A DNA stretch of 64,000 nucleotides from Rhynchopus sp. YZ270_cl-10 (lineage: Eukaryota; Euglenozoa; Diplonemea; Diplonemida; Diplonemidae). The stretch is taken from assembly GCA_964035575.1 (NCBI GenBank), contig OZ037880.1, positions 248,001-312,000 of the forward strand. The letters run 5' to 3'. Position 1 is the stretch's first letter, and every line of letters begins with the position of its first letter. Position numbers and translations under genes: made by a program. Positions 10,908-22,952 of the stretch are shown here, in pieces. The notes below the pieces were generated by a model. It was not told the DNA's origin and ran no database searches. It saw nothing but the letters and a program-made list of their open reading frames with translations.

Positions 10908-13900
10908 TATTTCCCAAAAGAAAAATATGATATGAAACAGAATTAGAGTAAAAAATCTGCAAACAAAAAACAAAAAAGAAACAATGATATTATAAATGAA
11001 GTACCGTCAATTAACTAAAAAAGCTGTAAACCATTTTTTAAAAAAAATCCAAACTTTGGGAAGGGAGAATAGAATAATATTTTTAAAAAAAAAAAGTTGA
11101 CTTGAAATACAAAGCCCTCTCGTGACAGTGTACCTTCCAAACCAAAAAAAAAACGTTGAAAGTGCATCACGTCTTCAGCCTTTTTTTTTTTTGTGCTGAC
11201 ACATTATCCTTTATCAGCAGTGTTTCTAAACACCCCCAACACCCGTAACAGCGTGGGTTTGCAAATCTAACAGGGCAGGGGCGTTTGAATGGGTTTTTAT
11301 GAAGCATTTTTTTTTTTTTTTTTTTGCCATTTTTGCAGGGGCGGGAAGAGAAGGGAAGAAAAACAAATGATTTTTTTTTTGGTGCAAAGAGAAAAGAAAG
11401 CTGAACAGAATAAATACGCCTCTCATATTCAATAGAACGCCTCTGCAAATTGTGCAGGCGTAAAAAACCCTCCCTCGGGGGTTTTAAAAAAAAAACTACG
11501 GTGGTTGTGCAAAAAGTATAACAATCGGAATGAAGAAAAAAAGAAAAAGCTGCGCAAATAAGGGTGATTCACAAAAAAAAACAGTAAATATCCCATAAAA
11601 AAAAGAACAAAAAAGGGTTGGTAAGAGGTGTTGAGTCACCTTGAAAAGAAAAGAAGGTGAAGTTGATAGTGCAAAACGCCTCTGGGAGGCAGACACTCCG
11701 GTTATCGAACCCCGAAGTGTTGCACAAAAAAAAAAAGTTTATAAGATGACCTTAAGCCTCTGCTTAGTCACTTCGATAAAAGTATCAACAATGTGAACGG
11801 ACACCTTTTTAAATAACCCTCCAAACGAAACCGCTAAAAATTGTAGAAGATATTGTGCACAAAAAACACACAAAAAAAAAAAAAAGTGAAGTTGATAGTG
11901 CAAACGCCTCTGGGACGCAGAGCACTGACACTCCGCAGGGGTTATCGAACCCCGGAGTGTTGCGATTGGGGGGGGGGGGGGGGGGAGGAAAAACATAGAG
12001 TTGACCAAAGGTTCCTTGAGTGTACCTTTGAATCAGTCCGGGGGTTTCTTTTTGAAGGGATTTCCAATAAAGTAATTCATTCATTTTTTTTTCCGTTGTT
12101 GTATCGACAATCACTGTACACCTACATGGTAAAAAGACCATGTACCTCAATGTAGGTCGAAGCCTTTTTGTACGTTTTCCAATCAAAAGTGAAGGCATGG
12201 ATTGCACGGAAGGTGCAAAAAAAAAGACCCACGTTGTCCTACTGTGAAAAAAAAAAAATGGGGATTTGGCGGGCGCCGTAAAAATAGGCTTTTTGAAATA
12301 CGCCTTTTGGAGCGCTATCCAGATTTCTATTTCTTCGTTGTGTGTGCGACAAAAAAGAAGAAAAAAATACAATTTTTGAAAACTTGGTTGTATTAGTGTA
12401 GCCCCCCTAGAGTGTGCTCCACTATTTTGTGTTGATAATACGCGGGAAAAAAAATATTAAAAAAATACCCCTCCTCTTCTTCTCAAGCAGATACCAAAAG
12501 AAAAAAGAAAAGAAAAATGGATCGACTTCTCTTGGTGCTACGGGGGCGGTCGATATTGACAGGTCGTTGACCGATTTCCGAAAGCATCATCTCTGATCGC
12601 ATTCTATTATTTGCACACTTGAATGGAGAGGGAACATCTGGCATTTATTTCCGGTAACGTTACTTTCATCAGATTCGAGTGGTGGCGGGGGTGGGTGGTG
12701 AATTTTTTTTTTTTTTTAAATATCAGAAAATGTTGGTCAGGCTGAACATAAGCCTCGCTTTAGTACCAAGGAAAACATAGTTTTCATTGCAAAAAAACCC
12801 CATTTTATTTTTTGTCAGAACCTCAACAAAAAATGAAGAATTGAACACCGTGCCTACGAGAATGCAAGCACGAACAACCACAATAAATTTCCCCTTATTG
12901 GGGTGGTTAGGTGAAGAGGGGTACATTTAAAACGATTTCTTTCTAGGGAACCCGCACGGGGGTGTGTGGGTAAACACATTCGTATTTTGTTTTGTAGCTC
13001 GTTTGCTATGCAAAAAAAAAAACTTTTTTTTGTACGTTAGTGGGGCAGGGCTTCATCCGATAGATCACAAAAGAAGTTGAAATACAAAGCACTCTCGTGA
13101 CAGTGTACCTAACAAAATAATAAAGAAAAGAATTACCCAAACGTATTTATCCCACGTTGTGTTACCCTCTATTTCAGTACAAAAAAAAAACCTTTTTTTA
13201 ATCAAAAATATAACATATAAACGATGGTCTAGCAAAAGAAAAATACCGTTTTTTTTTTTTTTTAAATTGCTCCGTGTTTTTTCTATTTCGTGATGATATA
13301 GTGTTCACTTGCAGTTTCTAAAGGCCCTGTTTTTTTTTTTTAATTATTATGAAGATATTTGTAAGTCTGCGTGCGTTTATTCCGCAATTTTTCCCCCCTT
13401 TTTTCCCTTCTAAGAGAAATAGATGCCCATTTTTTAGACTGAACAGCGATTCCCGCAGGATTCGGGTTTTTGCCCCTTGGCACCCTGTGTGGAATCCCTG
13501 AGGGAAAATAACAACAACAACAACAAAATACAATATAAATACAATGGTGACAATCTCACCAATGATATAAATTTCAGGTCTTCACCTGGTTGTGTGACAG
13601 ATGTGTATGTGCATGGTTGCAACTAATCCCATTTGACCCGCCTCGCTAGATTTCTCAAGCGTTGGTAAAGTTAAAACACGACAGCCAGGGAGATTTACCA
13701 AAATAATAACAAAATAACACTACACACTTTGAAATACAAATTAGAGGGAAAACCTGGTAATCAAAGTTGCCAATAACCAACATTTGATACCAAACAACAC
13801 AAAAAATATTTTACATTCAAATAGTGCAGCTGTTAGCTGGACAAAATCACTAAATTGGTATTAAAAAAAAATATACCCGTTGTAGTTGAAAATAGTCAGG

Positions 13901-15444
13901 CTATTTCGAAGGACAACTAAAAAAAAACACAAAAACAAAACAAAACAAAACGTGTAAAAGATGGGTGTACTCCCTTTTATATTTTCTTTTCTTTCACAAC
14001 AACACGCTTACCTTTCTTACGAGAACTGCCTTGTGGTACTGTTGTTAATATAAGCATCTCTCGCTTGGTTTACTAAAAAACACCCTTTTTCTTTAATGAC
14101 TGAAGAGACACGTTACTCTCCTAAGATAATGTCGAGCAGTTTAATCAACAAAAAAAATAAAAACCTACGGAATGAGGGAAGGTAAGAGGATTGGTTTGCC
14201 TCATTTTTTAAAAACCTTCCCACCAAAAGCAATCATTTTGGAGGGGGGATGACGATGGGGCATATAGTGTTATATTTCGTTTGAGGCAGGAGGGGAGAAT
14301 TTAAAAAAAAAAAAAAAAAAAACAAAACACATCCACAACGATCACCCAAATCGTCTGAGCAACCGTTATTCGTTCCGCAAAGACTCAATGGATTGTTGTT
14401 GTGTTGTATTTTCTCTTTTTTTCCCCCCTTCTTTCCCTCTCTTTCTTTGGGGAAAAAAAATATTGGAGCAGTGTAGATTTGCCTCTTTTGTGTCGCACTT
14501 CGCGCAAATATACACTTTCCACACAAAAAAAAAAATTTTTTTTTTTGATCATCTGTCGGTTCAGCGCCACCAAACAGAGTTTTTATTATCCAATTTTTTA
14601 GTTCATTTGGAATACTCAGAAAGGGGTATAAGCAGAGGGGCAAACACACGCCCCTACCCTTTTATGTCAAACACGTTACCTCCACTCGTAAATCATAAAC
14701 TTACTACTTTCGCAAAAAAAACAGTAAGCACCAAAGGGTGTAACATGTACCCCCCTCCTTTTCCAGAAGGAAAAAAAAAAAACTCAAGAATTGATTGAGG
14801 AAGAGGGGAAAGAGTGATATTTCTTTTTTTTTCTTTTTATATTGTGTTGCGATGTAAAGAACATTCTTGAAGGAACAAAAGAGGTTTTTTTTGAAGGATG
14901 GGGTCCCTTTTTTTTTTTTTATATTCTATTGCCCCCCTTTTCCCCACAAATCATCAAGCATACCATAAGAGTCGTAGAGAGAGAATGTGGGTGCCCTGGT
15001 CCTGCAAGTAAGGATGCGACGCACGCGCTTCATCCCCCCTTAATAGTATGGCATGATGCTGTGTTGTAAATGCGTAGTGCGCATGGGAGGCTGTGATTTT
15101 TTTCTTCTTTTTTGATAAATTGTTGGAGTAGTGTAGTTGCCTCGGTTGTGTTGCCACAGTTTGTGCAATCTCCACTGTCAATTTTTTTGGGTAGTTTGTA
15201 AGATGAGAGCTTCTCTGAACGTCAACCTCTATAAAGGTTGATTGAAAAGACCGGCAGTGCGAAAGTACAATACCCGGACTACTTGAAAAGGGGAAAAAAT
15301 CAAAAAAAAAAAAAAAAGAGAAAAAAAATACACCAATTGGACCTGATTTTGACCTTGGGTTTGGCGGCCTCCAAATACCGGAAAACTCAGAATCAAAATC
15401 TGGTGGTCGGAGGATAAAATTTCTGTGAATGGGGGGGTTTTTTT
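10908..15444. other. Gene-free spacer with many short repeats
   Basis: No gene is visible. Copies seen are: CTCTCGTGACA-type units at about 11098-11140 and 13077-13110; two-hairpin units at 11657-11724 and 11888-11964; a CTTAAGC/GCTTAG hairpin at 11738-11775; a TCGACAATC unit at about 12096-12175; an AGTGTAG hairpin at about 12376-12425; a GGTGCT-family copy at about 12534-12591; and GTGTAG...CCACT units at about 14460-14520 and 15112-15178. The rest is A- and T-run DNA. Confidence 0.6.
15112..15178 (+). repeat. GATAAATTGTTGGAG repeat family
   Basis: The unit reads GATAAATTGTTGGAGTAGTG, then TAGTTGCCTCGGTTGTGTTG, then GCAATCTCCACT, with AGTG/CACT and TTGC/GCAA able to pair. Other copies are at about 6949-7014, 7638-7710 and, decayed, 14460-14520. 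All are on the plus strand. Confidence 0.7.
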
Positions 15445-15446
15445 TA

Positions 15447-17113
15447 CAGGGGGGGGGCCGAATATAAGGGGCAGGCCAAATACAAAGGGCATGCCAAATA
15501 CAAGGGGCACCCAGGGTTCGGGAAATTTTCGCGGGGTGCCCGCTAAATATAAGGGGCACCCCCTTTTGCTGTTCTGGGAACCCATTTTTGACTCTGCCCG
15601 CCAGTGTCAATCGTCAGTTGGGAAGAAAATAGGTGCAAAATTTGATGGGTAGTATCTGGATCCAGATTCCAGGTAATTCCAGAAAAATTCCAGAAAAATT
15701 CCAGGTATTCCAGATCTGGATTTTTTCTGGAATTAGGCTTTTTGCACTGTTGGTGACTGTGTGTATTTACGTATGTACCACGAATTTGTCCATTTTGGCA
15801 AAGTGAACCCACTACTGGACGGACGGATTCCAAAAATGCAAATGCTGGTGTTTTTGGACCATGTATAATATTATTTCCCGGCCAAAAAACCCACACAAAT
15901 TATAAAGTGGGACCCCCCCACTGTCAAGGACCTGTCAAGGACATGTCAATCTTGCCCCCCTCCGGAACACCATGTGATGGAAATTCTAAAAAACCTTGTG
16001 TTTTTTAGTGTTTGCCATTGTCGCTGAAGCACTCACTCCCTCTATCCCCGAGTTCTCTTCCTATTCAGTACACTGTGTAGGAGAACAACAAAAACCATGG
16101 GGAGGAAACCAAACGCAACGACCACGCAAGTGAAAAAGATTGCGGTGAAACAGGGGACAGAAAAGGAAGAGGGTAGACAGCAGCAGCAGTTCCAGCGGCA
16201 GCAGTGTCAGTGGCAGCGACAGCACCACCGAGTGTTTTGTCATCGTCCACACTTCCAGATCGGAATGTGCGTTTGTGTTGCGTGCAGATTTCTGCTTAAA
16301 CCCACCTGGAATACACCTGGAATTACCTGGAATTGACCTGGAATTACCTGGAATTAACCTGGAATTACCTGGAATTGACCTGGAATCACCTGGAATACCT
16401 GGAAAAAACCTGGAATTTCACGAAAAATCTGAGAAACCTGGAATCACCTGGAACTGGATCCAGATACTACCCATGTGTGTTACTTCAAAAAAACCCGCCT
16501 GCGGCGGGCAATTTCCTTACCCACTCGCTGCACTTGCTATTTTCGTTTCATACGATACGAAGAGGGGAGTTCAAGAGAATAGACCTATCTGCTTTAGTGA
16601 GGAGATGTAGTGGCCTGGGGCTGGGGCTTTTGGTAAATTCACAGATAGTGGCAGATCCTTGTCTTTTACCAGTAGGTGTACAAAGACACACTCTTTCGGT
16701 TGCAAATGTAATGTGCGTACTGAGCAGCTTCACTTCCTACACGTAGTTCGCGGATGCGCTTCGCGCGGGACCGCTCACTAACACCCGTACAACTGTCTGG
16801 TGCCCGTATGAACTGGCTTTTCAGGTCAAACATGGCCTGAAAATGTGTACAAACCGAGTGAAAACGGGTAAAGCTGTGTGTTAGGGCCAAAAATGGGGGA
16901 AAATTTAAACACCTAAAAATTGGTCCATTTTTTCGAAATGACCCCACCACTTGCCGGACGGATTTCGGAAACGCCGAAAAACGAGGGTTCCGGCCTCGAG
17001 TCCTTACCCGCCTCCTGAAAAATCCACCCCGAGGGAGAGGGGATTTTGGCCCATTTTTACCGATTTGGCACGCCAAATATAAGGGGCGCCCCTTGTATTC
17101 GGCCCGCCCCCTG
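15447..17113. mobile_element. 1.67-kb TIR element, G-run/CGAATA group, with a nested element
   Basis: The ends are CAGGGGGGGGGCCGAATATA and an inverted, slightly diverged TGTATTCGGCCCGCCCCCTG, with TA on both sides (15445-15446 and 17114-17115). Inside the left end, short repeats of CCAAATACAAGGGGC and its variants mark a subterminal array. A second element (15646-16473) sits within it. A 90-bp module shared with the 28913-29872 element occurs at about 16914-16992. No transposase is visible. Confidence 0.8.
15646..16473. mobile_element. Nested TIR element with CCTGGAATT tandem repeats
   Basis: The ends TGGGTAGTATCTGGATCCAG and CTGGATCCAGATACTACCCA are perfect inverse copies. Both subterminal regions are arrays of CCTGGAAT-type units: the right array runs about 16310-16450, and the left one is a shorter inverse array at about 15664-15732. 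A copy of the 90-bp module lies at about 15776-15860. The centre (about 16100-16260) has a trinucleotide-like AGC/CAG patch, possibly a captured coding scrap, but no frame can be assigned. The element lies wholly inside 15447-17113. Confidence 0.75.
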
Positions 17114-17393
17114 TAATGAAGCTTTATGGAACGCCAAGAATAAGCGCAGGTACGATACAAAAAAAGAATGAAAACGCCCTCCACAACCGCTAAAAATTGA
17201 AGGTGCAAATAAAAGGCGAGGTTAGCATCTTGTTCCTGTGTGGGAGACAGAGACACTAACTGGATGAGAACAAAAGAAACAAAACGTTAAAGAAGGAGAA
17301 CAACGTATAATTGGTGCTCCTGACGACCCCATATTGCGTACTTCTTGCGTACCTAGCGTACTTCGTTTTTTTTTTTTGGATTTCTGGGGTATA

Positions 17394-18033
17394 CCGGCCG
17401 CGTACATATTACATCGCGTACTAATTAAGTCGGTTAGGGCAAATGCCGACTTAATTAGTACGCGACGTAATTAATTTTTTGAAGAAAAACAAAATCTACG
17501 GACAAGGTGAGTGGGAAGGATGTCTGGCATTTCTCTTGGTGTTGGCGTGTTGGCCCTCGGCCCTTTACAAGGTTACATTGGGAAGAGATTGCAACATGCA
17601 AACAAAAGTTTTTTAAAAAAGTTTGTTGAAATATGAACGAATGGCTCAAATTGCGGATTTGAGGAACTCCATTGGCACTTCCCACTCCTCTTGTGCATGT
17701 GGAGATACTAGACGCACTGTGGCAGAGTTCTCACCGATTTCTTCCACCTTACCCTGTGCCGTCTACACTCGCCGCGTGTTGGGTTTGTTCTCCTCCTCGT
17801 TCACACGATCTGCGATGACTTCGGGATTGTGTGGGTTTGGTGGTATCCCCCCAGTAATGTGCCCACGCCAGCTGTGTTCCAACATGATTACTCCCACTTT
17901 TTTTCACCTTACGGTGTGTACTAATTACGTCGCTTTTTGGGCGCCCGAGGGCCCCCAAAAAGCGACTTAATTAGTACGCGACGTAATAAGTACCCCCCGT
18001 AATAAATACGCGACGTAATATGTACGCGGCCGG
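17394..18033. mobile_element. 640-bp TIR element ending in CCGGCCGCGTACATATTAC
   Basis: The left end CCGGCCGCGTACATATTAC is mirrored by GTAATATGTACGCGGCCGG at the right, with TA on both sides (17392-17393 and 18034-18035). Further inward, TACTAATTAAGTCG and its inverse repeat, so each end can form extra stems. It carries a decayed minus-strand coding scrap (see 17646-17890). Confidence 0.8.
17646..17890 (-). pseudogene. Decayed coding scrap inside the 17394-18033 DNA element
   Basis: The minus strand reads for about 80 codons with one in-frame TAG and ends at TGA. The residues before the stop look like real coding sequence (for example VRLVSPHAQEEWEVP near the end), unlike the surrounding repeat DNA. 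I cannot name the family. It may be the end of the element's own transposase or a captured host fragment. The base composition here is clearly richer in GC than the flanks. Confidence 0.4.
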
Positions 18034-18854
18034 TACCAAGAATGCATTCTTTTCTTTTATCGAAACGAATGCGTCAGATAACTCTAATAAGATGGGCCTC
18101 CACAAAAGAAGGGGGAGATAATATTATACTTTGTGCCCTTTTGAAGGGAAAAAAGGTAGGGGGGGTTTTTTTTGTTGTGTCGATGTGCTACTCACATCAA
18201 ATAAAAGGAAGACGAGGACACAGACATCGTGCTCATCGTACTGAAACACAAAACGTAAGGAGTTAAAGGAGAAAAACTAAAAGGAGTTAAAAAGTGAAGT
18301 TGATAGTGCAAACGCCAGGACGCAGGCACCTGGCCCTTCACTAAAAAAAGACATTATAATGGGCTGTAGAAAACCCCAAAGTAAAAAATAAGGAAAAACA
18401 AGGAGGAAGCATTTTTTTATTTTGACATCTATTTTCTTTTCCTCACCGAAGTGAGTTCGAGATCTACTTTGCCATAAAATCCATGGCAAGAAAAAAAAAA
18501 TGTCAATAAAAAATGAAGGAGAATAAAAGAAAAGTTTAGAGGATGAACCTAAGCCTCTCGTGCTGAAGTCAGCCTTGATCAGAAAAAAAAAGACAAAACT
18601 AGGAGAAAATCTAAAAAAAATCATTTCAAAGATGAACCCAAACAGCATCTTTGCCAAAAAAAAAAAAATACACGAACTTTATAGGGTAGCCAATAGACAG
18701 TTGTAGTGCCTATCTGCGTCCATTGCGCGTTCATAGCGATAGAAAAAGAAAGTTGTTTCATATACTAACTATTCTACTGAATAGAATGGTATAATAGGGT
18801 GCACTATCCACACTATCCACAAAGTGAAAAGAAAAAGGTTGGGCAAAGATGCAT

Positions 18855-18945
18855 ACCACCTGATTGTTCCTGAAATTTTGGTAGTGTTTGAAGGGTTTAA
18901 ATACCATCAAAATTTCACCAAATTTCAGGGAAAATCAAGTAAACC
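18855..18945. mobile_element. Small inverted-repeat element
   Basis: ACCACCTGATT...CCTGAAATTTT on the left is answered by AAATTTCAGGGAAAATCAAG on the right. A similar CTAATTTCAGGCAAAATCAG segment occupies the middle of the 38221-38461 MITE, which suggests the two share ancestry. No target duplication could be fixed. Confidence 0.5.
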
Positions 18946-19146
18946 CGTAGCCACCTGAGCAACGCTTGACTTAAAAAGAGAGAGTAAAAGGAGAACAAAA
19001 AGAAGGAGAGAAAAGTAACTAAGAACGACCGGACCCAAAAATACTTTTGTAAATTTTCAAAGCAAGTCAGGAAACGGGCCAAAATAAAGAAAGGCAGCTC
19101 GGAGGACAGAAGATCTTGTACTCGAAAGCTATCTATTCGTTGTAGC

Positions 19147-19178
19147 AACCGTTTAACGCTAATCCGGGTTAAACGGTT
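19147..19178. repeat. Perfect 11-bp hairpin
   Basis: AACCGTTTAAC and GTTAAACGGTT flank a 10-nt loop. No further copy was noticed in the window. Confidence 0.8.
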
Positions 19179-20164
19179 GGAGAAAGAAAAAAAAAATACA
19201 AGGAGGAAAAATATTTTGAAAAGAGAATACCCCTTTTTATTTGCTGTTGCTTCAAAGAAAATAATGAAAAATCATCATAAAAAAAAAGCACCACAAGGAG
19301 AAGCTAAATAATTACAACAAAAAAAAAACCCCATGGTTGGGGGGGGGGAGTTTTGTGAAGAGGTTTTGTTTTCGAGTGCCTAAGTGTTTTTTTTTCCCCT
19401 TTTCGCTGAGAGCGACAGCACTCTGAACCCACCCGTTCGCTTCCCAACCACTTCACTAAATAAAGAGACCAGGATTTGTGTTTTTTTTTTTTTTTTTTTT
19501 TTTTTTTCAGTATTACACCCACCAAAGAGAATCAACTATAGGAAGGATAAGGGTAAAAATGATGGCAAAAGAAAAAAAAAAAAATGATACTTTTGAATAA
19601 AATGGCCATCATTACGTTCTGTTGCACACAGAACAGAGATACCATGAGCTGGCATCCAATAAAAGCGGGGTTCGAAAGAAAGAGAATGAAATCTGCGCGG
19701 ACGCAGATTTACCTTAAAACCCCTGCAAAAAAAAAAAGAAAAGACTATACTTTTTTAACTACTGAAAAATTCCGCAAAATAAAAGAACGGCAGGAATCAA
19801 CACACAATACAATATTTTCCCCTTCCTTCCCCTCCCTGTACGCTCAACGAGAGACAGAAAAAGAACTGAGATGACAAAAACTATAAGGGCTAAAGTATCA
19901 ATAAAAAATCAAAAAAAGACACCCTGAACAAAAACACATTGTCATCCCCCATGGGCCCTCTTCCAATGAATCGTGCACCGGGAGGGGTCGATATTGACAG
20001 GGTCGTTGACCGACTTCTGAAAGCATCAATGAAAGGATTTTTTTTTTTTTTGGCTTTTTCCCAGGGTTTCCGCGTTCTTCCGGTGTTTTCGAAGGGGGCG
20101 GACGAGTTTTTTTCCCCCCCCAAAAAATTTTTTTTTACTAGTGCTTAACACAATACAGGTCGAG

Positions 20165-20187
20165 CCCGGCGCGCTTCGCGCGCCGGG
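20165..20187. repeat. GC-rich palindrome with a TTCG loop
   Basis: A stem of at least nine G/C pairs closes on TTCG. Similar TTCG-looped palindromes occur near 20858-20930 (GGACGAACTTCGTCC, repeated) and at about 30664-30682 (CGCGCGCTTCGCGCGCG). They lie beside or inside hAT-related sequence and may be subterminal binding repeats of such elements. Confidence 0.6.
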
Positions 20188-20251
20188 TCGGGGGCCTCCG
20201 GCGGAGTTGTCTCGCCTCACGGTCTTTCGTGAGACACAACAGGTGAGAAAC

Positions 20252-20737
20252 TCACGTTACGAGATACTCGAAAACAAAGCGTGGCGGGTGGTGGAATAAG
20301 CGCTCAGCTGTGCTTGTACCCACAGGAAGAGTGAACAAGAGACGGAGTAACGTCCTCATCTGAGGGTACTCGGTGTCACCTTCCTCATTGAGCTCAACAT
20401 ACATCAGAACGTCATGAAGAGTTGTCATTGAGGTGCACACCCTCAACGCCGACTTGAGCTCTTGCCACTCTGCCAAGAGGTCACTGAATTCAACCCCCTG
20501 CACAATACTGGCTGTCTGGAACTGCTTCCGTTCAGCGGTGTCGCTGTACACCGGCTTCAGCGCATCCCCGCCCACGACATCGTGATGCATGTAGGCCAGT
20601 TTGTGGGGGGTGAAGAACTGGTCGTACAATCTGCCTAGCTGTTCAATGCTGTACTCCGTGCGCAAACCCGCAAAGGGTTTGAGGGGAATGATAGAGGGGG
20701 ATACCATAAGTGCGGCCGCAGATCTGCGCGACGCCAA
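20252..20737 (-). pseudogene. hAT-family transposase, C-terminal fragment
   Basis: The 161-codon open frame contains the hAT C-terminal dimerisation signature: a YPQMRTLLRLL segment followed by FTLPVGTSTAERLF near residues 120-147. In this family that segment lies at the extreme end of a 500-700 residue transposase, where it builds the dimer and completes the RNase-H-like catalytic fold. Here the upstream zinc finger and catalytic core are missing, and after ERLF the family pattern stops abruptly. It is therefore a truncated remnant that cannot be active alone. It is flanked by GC-rich palindromes unlike the local AT-rich spacer, which fits a transposon origin. It could be a relic of the source that mobilised the CAG-ended elements at 30554-31352 and 55907-56873, but that link is inference. 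Confidence 0.75.
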
Positions 20738-21122
20738 AGAGGGGAGGCCTTTATTTTTCTATACGGGGTGGGGTGCGTCCCCTGCGGGGCCGCACCCCAC
20801 TCGTCCACTTTACAATGTACCCCGGGCCCTCTCCCCACCCATTTTTCCCACTCCCCGGATGAACTTCGTCCGGACGAACTTCGTCCGGCAGTTTTTTTTT
20901 TTTTTTCCCCTACCGGACGAACTTCGTCCGATTTTTGGGTCGCGGAAACACTGCTTTTTCCCCTCCTCCCTGAAGTGACCGAGCCTCATGGGCGCAACAC
21001 ACACTAAATTACAATAAAAGGCTGAGAGGGGATTTGAAAAAAAAAAGTTGGGGACATAAAAAAGCTGAAAGAATGAATAAGCATCAAGTGCATACACATC
21101 TTACAAACAAAAAGTGCGAGGT

Positions 21123-21208
21123 TTTTGTTGTTGTGTCGACAATCACCTAAGGACCCGCTCAGGGAACCTAGGGTGTGTACTCAATTTTGGCCGAAGCCTT
21201 TTGTACGG
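21123..21208 (+). repeat. TCGACAATCACC repeat family (best copy)
   Basis: The unit opens with a T-run and GTTGTGTCGACAATCACC, contains CCTAAGG...CCTAGGG, and ends with GGCCGAAGCCTTTTGTAC. Other plus-strand copies are at about 4650-4710, 7362-7412, 7545-7608, 8534-8612, 10120-10170, 10264-10345, 12096-12175, 21880-21925, 24474-24545, 37908-38005, 51441-51515 and 52660-52720. The middle varies while still offering short inverse repeats. Confidence 0.7.
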
Positions 21209-22922
21209 AAGGTATAGACGTCAGCCCCTGAGAGCAACTTTTATGCAAAACCCTTTTTCCAGGCATAAGTTTTCTCGAGTGTGGAGGAAAAAGGCTGAAT
21301 GTCCAATAAATTCAAAAAGTTTTTTTTATAAAGTTGACAAGCTTTACTTAGGCACCTCATACAATTCTCCAGATAGAACACCTATGGGTGGAAGAACAAA
21401 AAAATTTTGTTTGAAGATGAGATTTCCCCCTTTTTTTTCTTGAAACCTTTGTGTAGACTCCCGAGGATGATCTCCACTACTTTTTCTTCCGTAAAACTCT
21501 GGTACCTTTCCTTCAAAGAGAAACTGAAGAGGGGGAAAAAAGGGTGTGATATTTTTTTTTTAAAATGGCATTATCCCATGAGAGGGTCATCATTTTTTTA
21601 TGAATGTTGTCCTCTGTTGGGAAGGTCCTGTTGCTTTGCTTTCGTACCGTGGAATTTCATGGCACGTTCTACACCCGATTCCACTTCGCTTATTTCACGA
21701 ACGGGGATCAAAGAAGATTGGGTTCATGACGCCCAAACAAACCAAAACGCCAGGAGTTTTGCCTAAAAAACACACACACACACAACCCCTACATTTCTTT
21801 TTTGAAACCCCCCCATTCCATTGAGGGCTTTCAGGGGGGGTACCATTTTCTAAAAAATTGAGTATCGATTGGCATCATTTTTGTTGTCTCGACAAATCCC
21901 CTACCTTAGTGGGTTGTGGTTTTTTTGGGGGAGATAGGGGAAAGGAAGAAAATTGCAAACAAAAAAAAAACGAGAAAAAAATTCAACGAATGCATTCAAT
22001 AAATTGAGAGCATAGGTATAGGGATCAACAAAAAAATGTGGGGGGGTTGTTGGGGGGCTTGAGTCTACTGCTTTCCTTGTAAAGCATACACGGTTAAAAA
22101 CCCCTTTTCCCGAAAGAGGGGACGGCCTTGTGAAGTGCTAAGTTAAGCTAGAGACAAAAAAAACCCCCATTTTTTCCACCATGCACCTCAAATTGAAGCA
22201 AATTTGACGAGTGGAACACGAATCTTATTGAAGAAAAAAGAGGGGAGAAACGAAGTACGGTGAACAAAAAAAAAAATAGGGAGGGAGACAATAGTAGAGG
22301 GAGAAAGGAAAATGGGAATCTGTGGAAGAGAAAAAAAAAAGGCTAAAAAAAAAAAACGGCTGGGGAATAGCAAATTTCTGCATTTTTTATTTTTATTTTT
22401 CTCTACAAACCGAGGCTTCTTTGTGATATGATATTCAAACACGAAAAGATTATCATTTTTTTTTTCTTTTTTTCTGTTCTTCTTTCAGTTTGTTATCCAT
22501 TCTGACAACTTTGGTTGTAATAGAGTGTCCAGTACATCCAGGGGAGATTTGCTGCGTGACATCTTCGACAAAATGAATCTCTTTTCCCCACACCCACAAC
22601 AAAGAAGAGTTACGATAATATTATTTTTTTTTTGTCTGTGAGAAAAAAAAATAGCAGAAAGGCGGGAGGGCGTTGTGATTTTTTTTTCCCTTCATTTCCT
22701 GCAAACAAACAAGACAAGTAATTGCTATTGAACAAAAAAATAAATAGAAATTTTCAAAACCCCGTATTTTTTTTTCCTTAGCAATTTGTTGTTTTTGGTG
22801 TTGTGATTTTCCATACACCTTCCTTCACCCTCTAGGGTCAGCCCCAGGATAAGGTAAGGTATTGAAATATGCAGAATTGAACGAATAAAAAGCACAGCTG
22901 TGACAATGAAACAAAAAAAAAA

Positions 22923-22952
22923 ACAATCACCCGTCCTCGGACAGGTGATTGT
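22923..22952 (-). repeat. Perfect hairpin form of the TCGACAATCACC repeat, minus orientation
   Basis: ACAATCACC and GGTGATTGT pair, with an inner GTCC/GGAC stem. Read on the minus strand it begins GTTTCGACAATCACC, like the opening of the repeat family seen in about 13 plus-strand copies. It is the only minus copy of that family I found. Confidence 0.6.

Larger units (their letters stand above)
18036..20150. other. Gene-free spacer
   Basis: No gene is visible. It holds a partial two-hairpin unit at 18296-18331, a CTCTCGTGC hairpin copy at about 18536-18578, an ATTCTACTGAATAGAA unit at about 18772-18803, a small inverted repeat at 18855-18945, a perfect 11-bp stem hairpin at 19147-19178, long T-runs near 19480-19507, and a GGTGCA-type TIR repeat at 19973-20029. 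Confidence 0.6.

Noticed and set aside
16061-16336. Gln- or Ser-rich gene in the nested element
   Set aside because: Three frames of an AGC/CAG patch are all open. There is no start context, and it runs straight into the CCTGGAATT array.
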